Positions 24,201 through 33,944 of a stretch of DNA of 64,000 nucleotides are shown here, one piece after another (within the stretch, counting starts at the first letter, position 1; the number at the start of each line of letters is the position of its first letter). This DNA comes from Sceloporus undulatus (lineage: Eukaryota > Chordata > Lepidosauria > Squamata > Phrynosomatidae): positions 110,595,836-110,659,835 of the forward strand of contig NC_056527.1 in the NCBI RefSeq assembly GCF_019175285.1. Reading direction: 5' to 3'. The notes below the pieces were generated by a model. That model was not told the origin of the DNA. It worked only from the letters and a program-made list of their open reading frames with translations, and did not search any database. Made by a program: the position numbers and the translations under genes.

Positions 24201-25227
24201 TGAACACATCCATAAGTCTCTATGATGAGAAAGAGATTGCTTTCTAAATGTCTAATCATAAAAAAATGATGATTCTGAACAAATGCACATTTTGCTAATA
24301 CTGAGACTTTTGATATGAATTTCAGATGCAAACGTATGTGAAAAATGTCCCGAAGATCAATATCCAAATAAAAGGAGAAATCGATGCATCCCAAAATTGG
24401 TTACCTACTTGTCCTACACAGAACCCCTAGGAGCAACCTTGGCTTCCTCTGCTCTTTTCTTTTGCGCAATCATCTTTGTGATAATGGGGATTTTCATTTA
24501 TCACAGGATCACTCCCATAGTTAAAGCCAACAACTGGTGTGTCACCTGTGTTCTGCTCATTTCACTGTTGCTCTGCTTTCTGTGCTCCTTTCTTTTCCTT
24601 GGTAAACCTACAAAAGTCTCCTGCATACTCCGACAAATAGTGTTTGGTAACATTTTCACCATTGCCATTTCTTGTATGTTGGCCAAAACCATCATTGTTG
24701 TGCTGGCCTTCATGGCTACAAAGCCAGGGAACAAAATGAGGAAATATGTAGGGATGAAGCTGGCAATATTGGTCATTCTTTTCTGCTCTCTCATTCAAAT
24801 AGGCATTGGTGCAGTGTGGCTGACAACCTCTCCACCATTTCCAGAGGCTGACAGTCACTCTCAGCCAGAAGAGATTATACTGCAATGCAATGAGGGCTCA
24901 GACCTCATGTTCTACCTTGTCCTGGGCTTCATGGGACTTCTGTCCTTCACCAGTTTCACTATTGCATTCTTTGCCAGGCAGTTGCCAGACAGTTTCAATG
25001 AAGCCAAGCTGATCACCTTCAGCATGTTGGTGTTCTGCAGTGTTTGGATTTCCTTTGTCCCAAGTTACCTGAGCACTAAAGGGAAATATATGGTGGCTGT
25101 GGAAGTCTTCTCTATCTTGGTCTCAACCTTTGGCTTACTGGCTTGCATGTTCTTCCCTAAATGCTACATTATTTTATGGAGACCGGAGCTGAACACAAGA
25201 ACGCAGCTGATCAGGAAGAAGAAGTGA
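14956..25227 (+). CDS. V2R-2: intact vomeronasal type-2 receptor, six exons
   Basis: Family C GPCR; V2Rs are known to detect peptide and protein pheromones in basal vomeronasal neurons (Go/TRPC2 pathway). Joined exons 14956-15209, 16679-16970, 19054-19902, 21999-22226, 22848-22974 and 24326-25227 give 883 residues with no stop, within the usual V2R range. Signal peptide with hydrophobic core at about residues 15-30; ligand-binding domain to about 541; nine-cysteine NCD3G linker about 542-605; seven membrane segments about 619-865; the tail ends IRKKK. Intron phases are 2,0,0,0,1. Intron 3 uses a GC donor. First ATG chosen by alignment with paralogues. Expression cannot be seen from DNA, but the frame looks functional. 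Confidence 0.9.
15284..15625 (+). mobile_element. tRNA-derived SINE in intron 1
   Basis: Head 'tagctcagcagttaagattc' and a B-box-like 'gcagttcgagacc', then 'actagtcccagcttctgcca' and 'ttggccacctgaccatggaa'. It is a different SINE family from the Bov-B-tailed one. Other copies: 23286-23632, 34012-34215 and 42265-42470. Confidence 0.65.
15752..15935 (+). mobile_element. Tigger-like repeat in intron 1
   Basis: 'acagccagtcctatgtatcc' end, then 'ttgaaaatattc' and 'ttggttttgccatttcat'. No coding capacity; the V2R-3 counterpart survives only in part near 34216-34290. Confidence 0.55.
16679..16970 (+). CDS. V2R-2 exon 2: ligand-binding domain
   Basis: 292 bases, acceptor ..AATGCAG, donor GTAGGT. 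Reads [20 protein letters not shown] to [16 protein letters not shown]. The protein is identical to V2R-3 exon 2, and the flanking intron is nearly so. Confidence 0.9.
16985..17222 (+). mobile_element. Sauria-type SINE after exon 2
   Basis: Same ancestral insertion as at 5768, about 15 bases past the donor. tRNA-like head, then 'ttgggcaagtcacatactct', with a weakly preserved tail. Confidence 0.7.
17223..18489. other. Intron 2 of V2R-2, no gene
   Basis: Aligns along most of its length with 35746-36880 in V2R-3. A small extra stretch near 17880-18010 is missing there. No coding or RNA gene seen. Confidence 0.5.
18490..18885. repeat. SINE remnant (+) and LINE tail (-) in intron 2
   Basis: 18490-18630 is a 5'-truncated Sauria-type SINE ending in the Bov-B-like tail and CAACAA. 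18737-18885 is the LINE 3'-tail repeat ('ggctctcagagcggtttaca'). Both are repeated in V2R-3; V2R-1 lost the LINE tail in the deletion that also removed the start of exon 3. Confidence 0.65.
19054..19902 (+). CDS. V2R-2 exon 3: core of ligand-binding domain
   Basis: 849 bases, acceptor ..CTTTTTCAG, open throughout. Reads [20 protein letters not shown], then [20 protein letters not shown], to DVQPWQ. The intron begins GCAAGT, a GC-AG donor. NGSNCTG gives likely N-glycosylation sites. The second half differs from V2R-3 far more than the first (see finding). Confidence 0.9.
20589..20944. mobile_element. Harbinger-like MITE rich in hairpins, intron 3
   Basis: Begins GGCCCAGATCAAACGGGC and ends with the inverted match CATTTGTACCAGGCC; flanks att and ata fit a 3-base target duplication. 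V2R-3 carries the same insertion (38971-39288), while V2R-1 has the empty site (taat-ata-atc, near 8431). Inner inverted repeats include TAGGGTTGC (20632) with GCAACCCTA (20667) and CTGCTGCACTGC with GCAGTGCAGCAG (about 20740-20775). Confidence 0.6.
21164..21510. mobile_element. hAT-like transposon, 3' end lost
   Basis: Same insertion as 8714-9485: CATTAAAG flank followed by CAGTAGTCCCCAAAC. The far end is missing, removed by a later deletion joining it to sequence near 21511. Confidence 0.65.
21903..21932. repeat. (GATT)n microsatellite
   Basis: GATT units shortly before exon 4; matching arrays lie near 10100 in V2R-1 and 40672-40705 in V2R-3. Confidence 0.8.
21999..22226 (+). CDS. V2R-2 exon 4: ligand-binding domain end
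   Basis: 228 bases between ..CATTCAG and GTGAGG, phase 0 on both sides. Reads [20 protein letters not shown] to [14 protein letters not shown]. Confidence 0.9.
22848..22974 (+). CDS. V2R-2 exon 5: cysteine-rich linker
   Basis: 127 bases. Reads [20 protein letters not shown] then [20 protein letters not shown] and HF, giving six linker cysteines. It ends one base into the codon completed by exon 6. Confidence 0.9.
23286..23632 (+). mobile_element. tRNA-derived SINE in intron 5
   Basis: Head 'gtggcataatgattaagatg', B-box-like 'ggcagtttgaggcc', middle 'cactagtcccagtttctgac', end near 'tcatggggaaatctttatct'. Nearly full length. V2R-3 has only the 3' half at 42265-42470. Confidence 0.7.
24326..25227 (+). 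CDS. V2R-2 exon 6: linker end and 7TM domain
   Basis: 902 bases, acceptor ..AATTTCAG, TGA stop. Begins [20 protein letters not shown] and supplies the last three linker cysteines. Membrane segments include [55 protein letters not shown] and [17 protein letters not shown]; the end [20 protein letters not shown] is a family C signature. Confidence 0.95.
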
Positions 25228-26639
25228 CAATTGGGCAAAGTGTTATATTTTATACATGGCCTTTTTGATATTCCTGATTATTTTAAATAAGAGGATCTGA
25301 TACAGAAGTATTCAAAAATAGCTGAAAGCTGCAGATGTAATGAATGACCATCTTCTAATCTTTATTCACCATTTCTTTCATTTTGCCACTTCAATATTGT
25401 TGGAACAATAACAAGCTCTACACTTGAGCATTATAGGGTTAATAGCCATTACAGGGTTAATGGAGAGCTACTGAGAACACAGATGACCTACAGCTGTATA
25501 TGCATAGCTCTAATCAACTCATATAGACAATTTGAGAATGGCTATGTGGCTGCTGCAGGGTACTGGTGTACATTTGTGTCCCTTTGAGGGCAAGGACAGA
25601 AACGGTACATCATGATATTGGGTTTTTATGAAGCCAGTCCGGGGGGCAAGGGGGGGATGAATTGCATAATTCTCCGTGAACCATCAATTGCTTCTGTAGT
25701 TTCAGTCTGCCGGCCTCTCAACATGGAAGGTGAGGACTTTATATCATGCATGTTCTAAATTGGAATTGTAACAAGAGAATAGAACATTCAGCAGTACCTG
25801 TTGCACAACCTTGCCTCCAATCTGATGCTGCTGTGACTCTGAAGTGTTGTTCAAGGGCATCTTTTCATTCCTGGGAAAATCCATCAATAAAAAGCCAGTC
25901 ACGCTGCCACCCCATTACTCTACAAGTACAATAGTGACATTCTGTGGCAATCCTGAAAATGGGGAGTCACACAATATCAGTCTCCTCCTTACCCACTCTC
26001 CCCTTTCTGCTTGCTGTTTCTAAGCATCTTGTTTTCTTTCATTGCTCCTCACTTTCTTTTCTTTTCTTGTCTTGTCTTTTCTTCTCCTTTTTCTTTTTTA
26101 AAAAATTATTTCATGTTCTCATTACTCCAGAATTGTGTTAAAATTTTAAAAGTAAATAAATAAAAGTAAACCATGCTGGGTAGGGCATGGAGCAGCTAGG
26201 TGGTGTTAAGGGAGAATGAGAAACACAAAGTGTGGAACTGTCAGTGGCTCCCATCACACTATTGAAAAGAGGTGTAATCAGAAAGAAAACCATGTCTTGT
26301 ATGTTTCTGTTTACTTACATTAAATGATTGTGGCAGAACTGAGGTGAGATCAAAAGTCATGTGATGGAGTCGTCATTGTATGTGTTGTCTGGAAGGCTTC
26401 TGGAACACAGGAATTTTGCACCCAATTCCCTGGTTGGCATTGTGACATGGCCCTCTTTATATGCATTGAGGTTACCTTTTAGCTCTCCCTTATAGAAGGC
26501 CCCTCCTCAATTACACCTGTCCTGCTTGCACCCTTTTACATTTTCCCTAAATGTACAAGGGCTGGGGTTCCCAGTGTCTTCCTCTTATAAGTTTAATATC
26601 CTAGGTAGAGTGTTTGTTTGTAGCTATATAATAATAATA
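25228..26639. other. 3' flank of V2R-2
   Basis: Probable 3' UTR and flank. It aligns with 44319-45430 after V2R-3 and, inverted, with 61720-62881 after V2R-6. An AATAAA at 25886-25891 is a possible but unproven polyadenylation signal. No gene. Confidence 0.5.
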
Positions 26640-28170
26640 ATAATAAAATTATTTATATTTTCCCACCTCTCCCAGGTGGATTGAGGCAGGATTACAACCT
26701 GGCATAAATATACAAATACAAAGCACAACAATCAAATACATAAGCAATAAAATACATAAGTACTTAACAATTAAAAACAATCTATCAAAAAGCGACAGGG
26801 GGATAGAGATATTCCAATCCTGATCAAAGAGATGGATCCATGTGTCTTATACAAGACTGAGTGGGTATGCTTGCCAGAAGAGATCCGTCTTAACTGCCCT
26901 CTTAAAGGTCTCCAAGGAGGTAGTAAGATGGATCTCTTCCGAGAGACCGTTACACAGTTTTGGAGTCACTATGGTGAAAGCTCATTAGTCTAGTTGTTTT
27001 TAATTCCAGCAAGCCCTTCCCCAAAATTCTGAGAGTGTGCGGGGGATTATATAGGGAGAGGCATTCCCGCAAGTAACTTGGGCCCAAGTCATATAGGGCT
27101 TTAAAGGTAATAACCAACGCCTTGTATTGCAACCGGAAGCAAATTGGCAGCCAGTGAAGATCTTTTAAAATTGGTGTTATATGGTCAAACCTTGAAGAAC
27201 CAGTGACCAACCTGGCTGCCATATTTTGAACTAATTGAAGCTTCTGAACTAGGTACAAGTAGAGCACATTACGGAAATCAAGATGAGAGATTACCAGAGC
27301 ATGTACCATTGCTTCAAGGTCTTTTCGGTCCAGGTAGGGACGCAGTTGGCATATCAACCGAAGTGGGTACCAAGCACTCCTGGCCGTCACATCTACTTGA
27401 GATGACAACTGTAGAGACAGATCCAGGAGTACTCCCAAACTGTGATCCTGTCCAGGAGACGTTGACAAAATTCCATCCCTGGACTTGGAGTACCTATCGC
27501 AAGTACCTCCGTTTTCTCTGGATTCATCTTGAGTTTGTTTCCCCTCATCCAGCTCATTACCGACTCAAGGCAGGCATTCAGAGGAGAGATCCCATCTTTG
27601 GTCACTGCAGCAGATGGAGGCATAGAGAAAAGTATTTGGGTGTCATCCGCGTACTGCTAATACCATGACCCATGTTTCTAGATGAGCCCTCCCAGCGACT
27701 TCATCTAAATGTAAAACAACATGGGGGACAGAATGACGCCCTGAGGGACACCAGATATCAGCTCTCTCTTAGAAGAGCAACTATCCCCCAGCATCACCAT
27801 CTGGAATCTGCTCGAGAGGTAGGAATGGAGCCACTGGAGCGCAGTGCCTCCAATTCCTAACTCCCTCAGAAGGATATCATGGTCTATGATATCAAATGCC
27901 ATGGGTCCAGATAGTCGGCTTCATCCAAGATAGCCTGGAGTTGGAAGGGAACTGCCCTCTCGATCACTTTGACCAAGAATGGTAAAAGGGAGACCGGTCT
28001 GTAATTGTTTCTCACCAGGGGGCTCATGGAGAGCTTTTTAAAGAGCAGTTTTACCACTGCTAATTTTAATTTTGATGGAATTTATCCTCCCTGAGGGATG
28101 CATTGATAATAGATTGTAGTAATATTTTCACAGCATCCCCTCCCTGGGCGGTCAACCATGATGGGCAAGG
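26640..28170 (-). mobile_element. CR1/L3-like LINE, 5'-truncated
   Basis: Minus-strand reverse transcriptase in order: DILLRELGIGGTALQWLHSY, SGVPQG, the catalytic YADD at 27642-27653 (QYADDTQILFSMPPS), NKLKMNPEKTEVLAIG, and the CR1/L3-type C-terminus LGVLLDLSLQLSSQVDVTAR with LKDLHWLPICFRLQYKALVI. The 3' UTR ends near 26640 at an AT-rich tail (ATA units at 26627-26645). Several frame breaks; inactive. Confidence 0.8.
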
Positions 28171-28975
28171 ATCGAGAGGGCAGGTTGTCCTCCTTACCTA
28201 GCATTCACTCAGCCAATAGTTCCAGTAGTTCCAATCCTGCATAATGAGACAATTTCTAGAAGGCGTAGCTCTGGATTCTTGTTGAGCTCCTTAGAAATGG
28301 TGTCTCAGACTGCACAGACTACCATTTTTTATCTGCTGTGTCATTTAACATCAAGATGAAACTACTGGATGAGGTCTTTTGGGAATCTGAGTGTTTGAAG
28401 TGTCACCAAGAGGCAGCTAACACCCAGATGTCTGGATGAAGCCCAAGGAACTAAGTGCCCAGAAGTTAGGGTAATAGTTGGAGCAATAGAAAAGTAGATT
28501 TGCCTCAATTAGCTCATGGTGGAGGAGAGTACAGGAAGGAACAGGCAGAATCTTGTCCTTCCCCGTAGCTTCAGGCAAAAGGAAACTGCTATAGCCTCTC
28601 CCAGATCATGTGTTCCTACTCATCAATAACTTTTGTCATCCTGACCACACTCTGATATTGCTTGGTCACCTGTGCCCCATGTTGGGAGGTTTGCATTAGG
28701 ATCAATGAAGGAATTGGCAAGAAAGAGGAGGAGCTCATTTTAAAGGTAGCAGGAGTGTTGCACAGAGAAAAGATTATTATCGCTTCCATATTCAGGATCA
28801 TTCATCCGCCCAACCATTCCATTGCCCCACCAGTCTGCTGTGAGGCTTTCAGAAAGCGACACTGATTGATGGAAGAGGGGGAAAAGAGGAGGTGAGAGGC
28901 CATGGGAAAATGGGAGATACCATGGTACAGAGGTTCCTTACATTGGCTTCAAGAGTCTTTGGCAGTGTTATGCTT
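28171..28975. other. 5' flank of V2R-3, left of the L1 insertion
   Basis: Close match to 13561-14375 upstream of V2R-2. No gene; interrupted at 28976 by the L1-like element and resumed at 33113. Confidence 0.6.
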
Positions 28976-31091
28976 CAACTACAAGTAAAAGGAAAAAAGG
29001 TGTAGCGCAATATATCAATTAAAGATTTAATTCAAAAGAAATATTTTGTGACAATAACGGAACTTTCATTGCAGCAGAAGTTAAATTAAGAAACTTGGTT
29101 GTATTGGTTATAGGAATATACACACCTCATGAAAATAACGAAATATACTTTCCAAACTTACATAAAAAAATTCAGAAATATACATATGATAACATGTTAC
29201 TCATGGGAGATTTCAACGCTGTTATAAATCCTAGCATTGATAGGAAATCTTGTCCCAGAAGAACATTAGAAAAAAGTCAAGGGAAACTACCTAAGACCTT
29301 TTTCCATGTGATAGAAGATCTATCTCTTTTTGATGTTTGGAGGCACAAATATGGCCAAGCAACAGATTTCACTTTCTTTTCAGAGGTCCACAATTCCTTT
29401 TCAAGAATAGATTTATTTTTAGCTTCTAAGATCCTACTTTCTTATATACAATCATCTGAAATTCTTGAAAAACCAATTTCAGACCATAATCCTATTACAA
29501 TGAAAATACAAGAACGAAAATTGGAATATTCTTGGAGGTTAAATGCTGATTTATTAGCTAACGAGAAGGTGGTAAATTGGGTGAAGGAAGAAATGCGATG
29601 GTATTTTAAAGAAAAGATAACAGATACCTTACCAATGAAGATGATATGAGACGTAAGCAAAGCAGTAGCTAAAGGAATATTTATTAAAATAAATGAAGAA
29701 CAAAAAAGAAAAGGAAACTCAAAGAGCTACAGTTACAAAACAAATTGAAATAGAAAGAAAAAGAATGGAAAGAGAAGGGAGATAAAAAATTAAAAGTGCA
29801 AGTGCAAATTTTACAAGAAAAACTTAAAACTTTGGCTATTAAAGAGATTACAACAAAACTGAGAATAATTAAACAGAAATTTTTTAATATGGAAACAAAG
29901 CAGGAAAGCTATTAGCACAAAAAATCAAAAAATTAAAGAAAAAAGATAATCAATGTAATAAAAGATAAAGACAAGCAATATACAACACAAAGCGAGATTA
30001 CAGAAAAATTCACAAGTTACTATGAAGAATTATATGATGATAGGACAGAAATAGAAAATAAAGAAATGAAAATTGAGCAATATTTGAAAAAACAAAATAT
30101 CAAGTTAATTAAGGAAATTCAAAAACAAAATCTTAACAAGGAAATTTCTAGCAAAGAAATCCGGGAAACAATTCAGAAACAGAAATTGGGAACAGCTTCG
30201 GGTCTGGATGGACTGTCAGTTATATACTATAAAAAATTAAAAGAAGAGTTATTAGAACCACTTACACAAACGTTTAATGAGATATACAAAAACGGTATCC
30301 CTCAAACGTGGAAAGAAGGCTTGATATCTGTTATCCCAAAAGGAGAAAAAGATCATACCAAAATAAAAAACTACAGTTGATTATAAATTTTTTTCATCGA
30401 TAATAGTGGAAAGGTTAAAGAAAATCTTGACTGAATACATACAGGAAGATCAAAACGGATTTCTACCTGGAAAACAAGGCCAAAATAATATAAGAACTTT
30501 CATTAATATTCTTGAATGTTATGAACAACATAATGAAAGAAAATTAGTTTGTATCTTGCTTGATGCAGAAAAAGCTTTTGACCAGGTAGATTGGAAATTT
30601 TTATTCAAAGTTATTAAAAGAGCAGATATGGGAGATAATTTTACAAAGTGGATAAAAGCGATATACAAGGAACAAAAGGCATATTTGTTAATTAATGATG
30701 AAAAATCAAGGGGATTTGAGATTAGAAGGGGTACAAGACAGGGATGTCTCCTGTCCCCATTGTTGTTTATTTTAATGATTGAAGTTTTGAGTAATAAAAT
30801 AAGGGGGAAGGAGGGAATTAGAGGGATCAAAGTCCAAGAAATAGAATATAAACTTAAAACGTTCTCAGACAACATAATTATTTTCCTAGAAGACCCAAAT
30901 TAAAGCATTAAATTACTGATTCAAACTATCAATGATTTGGATCACTAGCAGGATTCAAAATTAATTCAGAAAAAAAAAACATGATACTTACCAAAAATCT
31001 TCCAAAGAAAGAGGAAAAAGAACTCAAGGAATCATTAGGGTTCTGCGTAGAGACTAAAGTTAAATACTTGGGAATTTACTTTACTAAAAGG

Positions 31092-31250
31092 AATGGTTTT
31101 ATTGTGGATTTATTGTGGTTTTATTGTTGTAATTGGTTTGATGTCTTGCATTTTGATGGTTTTTATATTGTATATCTACATGTTGTTAACCGCTTTGATT
31201 TTTAGAAAAGCGGTATATAAATAAAATTTTTATTTATTTACTTATATAGA
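31092..31250 (+). mobile_element. LINE 3'-tail nested in the L1-like element
   Basis: Ends 'aaccgctttgatttttagaa' and 'gcggtatataaataaa', a CR1/L2-type 3' tail. L1 coding homology resumes after it (NNYVKIWSEIKNDLEKWTKY), so it is a later insertion. Confidence 0.6.
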
Positions 31251-31689
31251 ATTTTTTTCAAAATAATTATGTCAAAATATGGTCAGAAATCAAAAACGAC
31301 CTAGAAAAATGGACCAAATATAATTTGTCCTTCTTAGAAAGAGCTGCCATAATCAAAATGAATGTCCTACCAAGGATGATGTGTTTGTTTCCAAATATTT
31401 TGATTATTTCTAATGATAAATATTTTACCATATGGCAAAGAGATCTCACCAGATTTCTATGGCATGGTAAAAAAGCAAGAATAAAATGGAAACTCTTAAC
31501 CGATGGAAAATTAAAAGGAGGGTGTAATTTGCCAAACTTTAAGCTGTATTATTATGCTGCCTGTTTTAAATGGTTACAGGAATGGTTCAGACTAAGCAAC
31601 GATAATTTGTTGAATATAGAATGTGCTAATCTATATCTTGGTATACACACATATCTGTGGTATATAAAACCTAAAGACAACAACACTTT

Positions 31690-31814
31690 CAATCAATATG
31701 TTATAAGAGTTTTTGTACTATTGAATTTTATCTATGAGATTGTTTGTAATCATTTTTTAATTAGTCTGTAACCCTGCTTTGATCCTATGGGAGAGACAGG
31801 GAAACATAAATAAA

Positions 31815-31856
<42 letters not shown>

Positions 31857-31857
31857 G
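31690..31857 (+). mobile_element. Second LINE 3'-tail nested in the L1-like element, (TTA)n end
   Basis: Contains 'taaccctgctttgatcctat', 'gggaaacataaataaaat' and about twelve TTA units near 31818-31855. L1 homology continues downstream. Confidence 0.6.
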
Positions 31858-33415
31858 AAGGGCACTATTAAAAGTATGGTATAAAATGAAACATCAATTT
31901 TATAATAACACCCCCCCATGAGTATCATTACAGGAAGCATACTATAGGAGAACAAAGAATAAAGATACACAATGGTTAAGATATGGAGACATAATAATTA
32001 AGAAACTTGATGGAAAATATACTATGAAAACAACTGAAGAAATCAATAAGAAAAGGATGGTGAAAGATTGGTTTTTATATATTCAGTTAAAAAACCGCTT
32101 TAAAGATGACAGTAAAGCTCCTGGGTTGACTATAGAGAATAATGAAATTGACAAAATCCTGGTGGACAAACAAGGGAAACATATATCTAAATACTATAAA
32201 TTATTAAAGGAAAGAGATCTAGAAAATGAAACCATCAAACACAGTATGGTGAGATGGGCTCAGGATATTAAAAATACCATCACAATAGATGAATGGGAAA
32301 AACCTTGGAAAGAAACAAATAAAATCACATTATGCCAAAACTATAAGGAAAGTTACCTTAAAATGTTGTATAGGTGTTATTTAACACCACAATTAATCAA
32401 TCATATATATATAAAACAGGTAATACTAAGTGTTGGAAATGCGGAAAACCTGAGGGAAATTCCGTTCATTTATGGTGATCTTGTGCTAAGGCTAAAAAAA
32501 TTTGGAATAGGATCCACAAAATAGCACAGAATATCCTTTGTACAAGTATTCCCTTTGAACCAAAATTATGTTTACTGAATATGACCCATAATCTGAATAT
32601 AGAAAAGCATTATAGAATAGTTTTATATATGGTCACATGTGCAAGGATTTTGTACGCACAACATTGGAAAGATTCTAATAATCCACCCATTGAAGAATGG
32701 CTGATAAAACTATATGAAGTTAGAAATATGGATATATTATCTGCTTTATTGAAAGGGAAATCTAAAGAAAGCCTAGAAATGGAATGGAGTTGTCTTAGTA
32801 TATTTGAAGATAAGGGTAAACTACTTAATTCATAGCTATTATTGGAAATATATTACAAAAGTTAAATGCAACCATGTGAACTATTTTGACGTTAGATAAT
32901 ATATAGGAATAAACAATTAATTTACAACATCCTGGAATATCCAACTGTAGAGGAAGTAAACTAGAAGGATATTGCTATCTAGTATCATATGTAAATATGT
33001 ATGTCTAGCTTTTAATAACTGTTAGTGGATCACTATTGCTTCTCTGTTATTTCGTATTTGTTTCTTACTAATTTCTTTCCATTTGTCATATTCTATTCTA
33101 AATTTTTTTAAAAATTAAAGATTTTATGATCTCATTGTGTTGCTTCACAGTGTGACTCATTACTGAATCTGGATTGTCCCATGGGCAGCCTTTTCCACAC
33201 AATTTTATTGACACCTATTTCAAAAGTCAGGCCGCTAGTACCCAGGATTCACTATGACCCTTATGTGTGTGTCATATGATCTTTATTCATTCATTCATTT
33301 CATTTCATTTATACCATGCTTTTCTGCTGTTATGAAGGAACTACTGTCATGGGACTTTACTACTCCTTGGATTGCACTTGCTGTTGTTTTTCCAGTTGTG
33401 CATGAACTTTCTGAA

Positions 33416-33442
33416 TGATAATTATTTGCCCCATAATTATCA
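33416..33442 (+). promoter_or_regulatory. Conserved V2R upstream palindrome (V2R-3)
   Basis: Perfect TGATAATTAT / ATAATTATCA with a seven-base spacer, 275 bases upstream of the ATG. The L1-like element ends about 300 bases upstream of it. Confidence 0.5.
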
Positions 33443-33690
33443 CAATTGCAGTGGTAAATCTGGAATACCTGTGGAATTGCAACTGTTCACCAAAGACAGC
33501 TCTCTAACTGAATTCTCTTGGGATTCATGCTGTCTATAAGGACCCCTTTCAAGACAATATCTGCTTGAGGTGGCAGGGCACCCTGTCTAACTTGGATACC
33601 TCATCACTGAGTACCAGAGATTAATTTGGAGCCATTGGTTTTCTGGAGATTGATACTGCAGGAAATCACAGCAATAGTGTGTTGGGGAAA

Positions 33691-33944
33691 ATGCACAGAT
33701 CCAGATGGAGCTGGATGCAACACAAAAAGCCACTGGCAAACATTTGGCTATTCTTCCTTTTAATCTTGCCTGGGACCTTCAGCAAGAGTTTGGGCTCCGT
33801 GTGCAACTGGCAATCTCCTTGGCTCCAGTGCAATATCCTTGACTCCAGAGAAGATATTCTCATTGGGAACATTGTGACGTATGCATTCAATGAAATGTCA
33901 ATAAAGAACTTTCGGGAAGCAGATAGATCCCGCTACACAGAATG
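33691..33944 (+). CDS. V2R-3 exon 1
   Basis: Reads [50 protein letters not shown]. Donor GTAAGC, phase 2. Confidence 0.85.

Larger units (their letters stand above)
28976..33112 (+). mobile_element. L1-like LINE ORF2, 5'-truncated, inactive
   Basis: Endonuclease part (29095-29649): IGIYTPHENNEIYFPNLHKK, LMGDFNAVI, FSRIDLFLASK, SDHNPIT. Reverse transcriptase (30066-30903): GTASGLDGLSVIYYKKLKEE, QNGFLPGKQGQNNIRTFINI, LDAEKAFDQVDW, RGTRQGCLLSPLLFILMIEV; the FADD box has decayed to FSDN. C-terminal parts continue at 31325-31640 and 32024-32835. The 5' end begins inside the endonuclease. Frames are broken in several places. V2R-2 has the unoccupied site near 14380; about ten target bases (gacatgct..) are missing here, so insertion probably came with a small target deletion. 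Confidence 0.85.

Noticed and set aside
24562-24885. A 107-residue antisense frame recurring in every V2R exon 6 (also 43653-43976 and 63224-63547)
   Set aside because: It is conserved only because the sense exon is conserved; it has no start context, domain or independent support.
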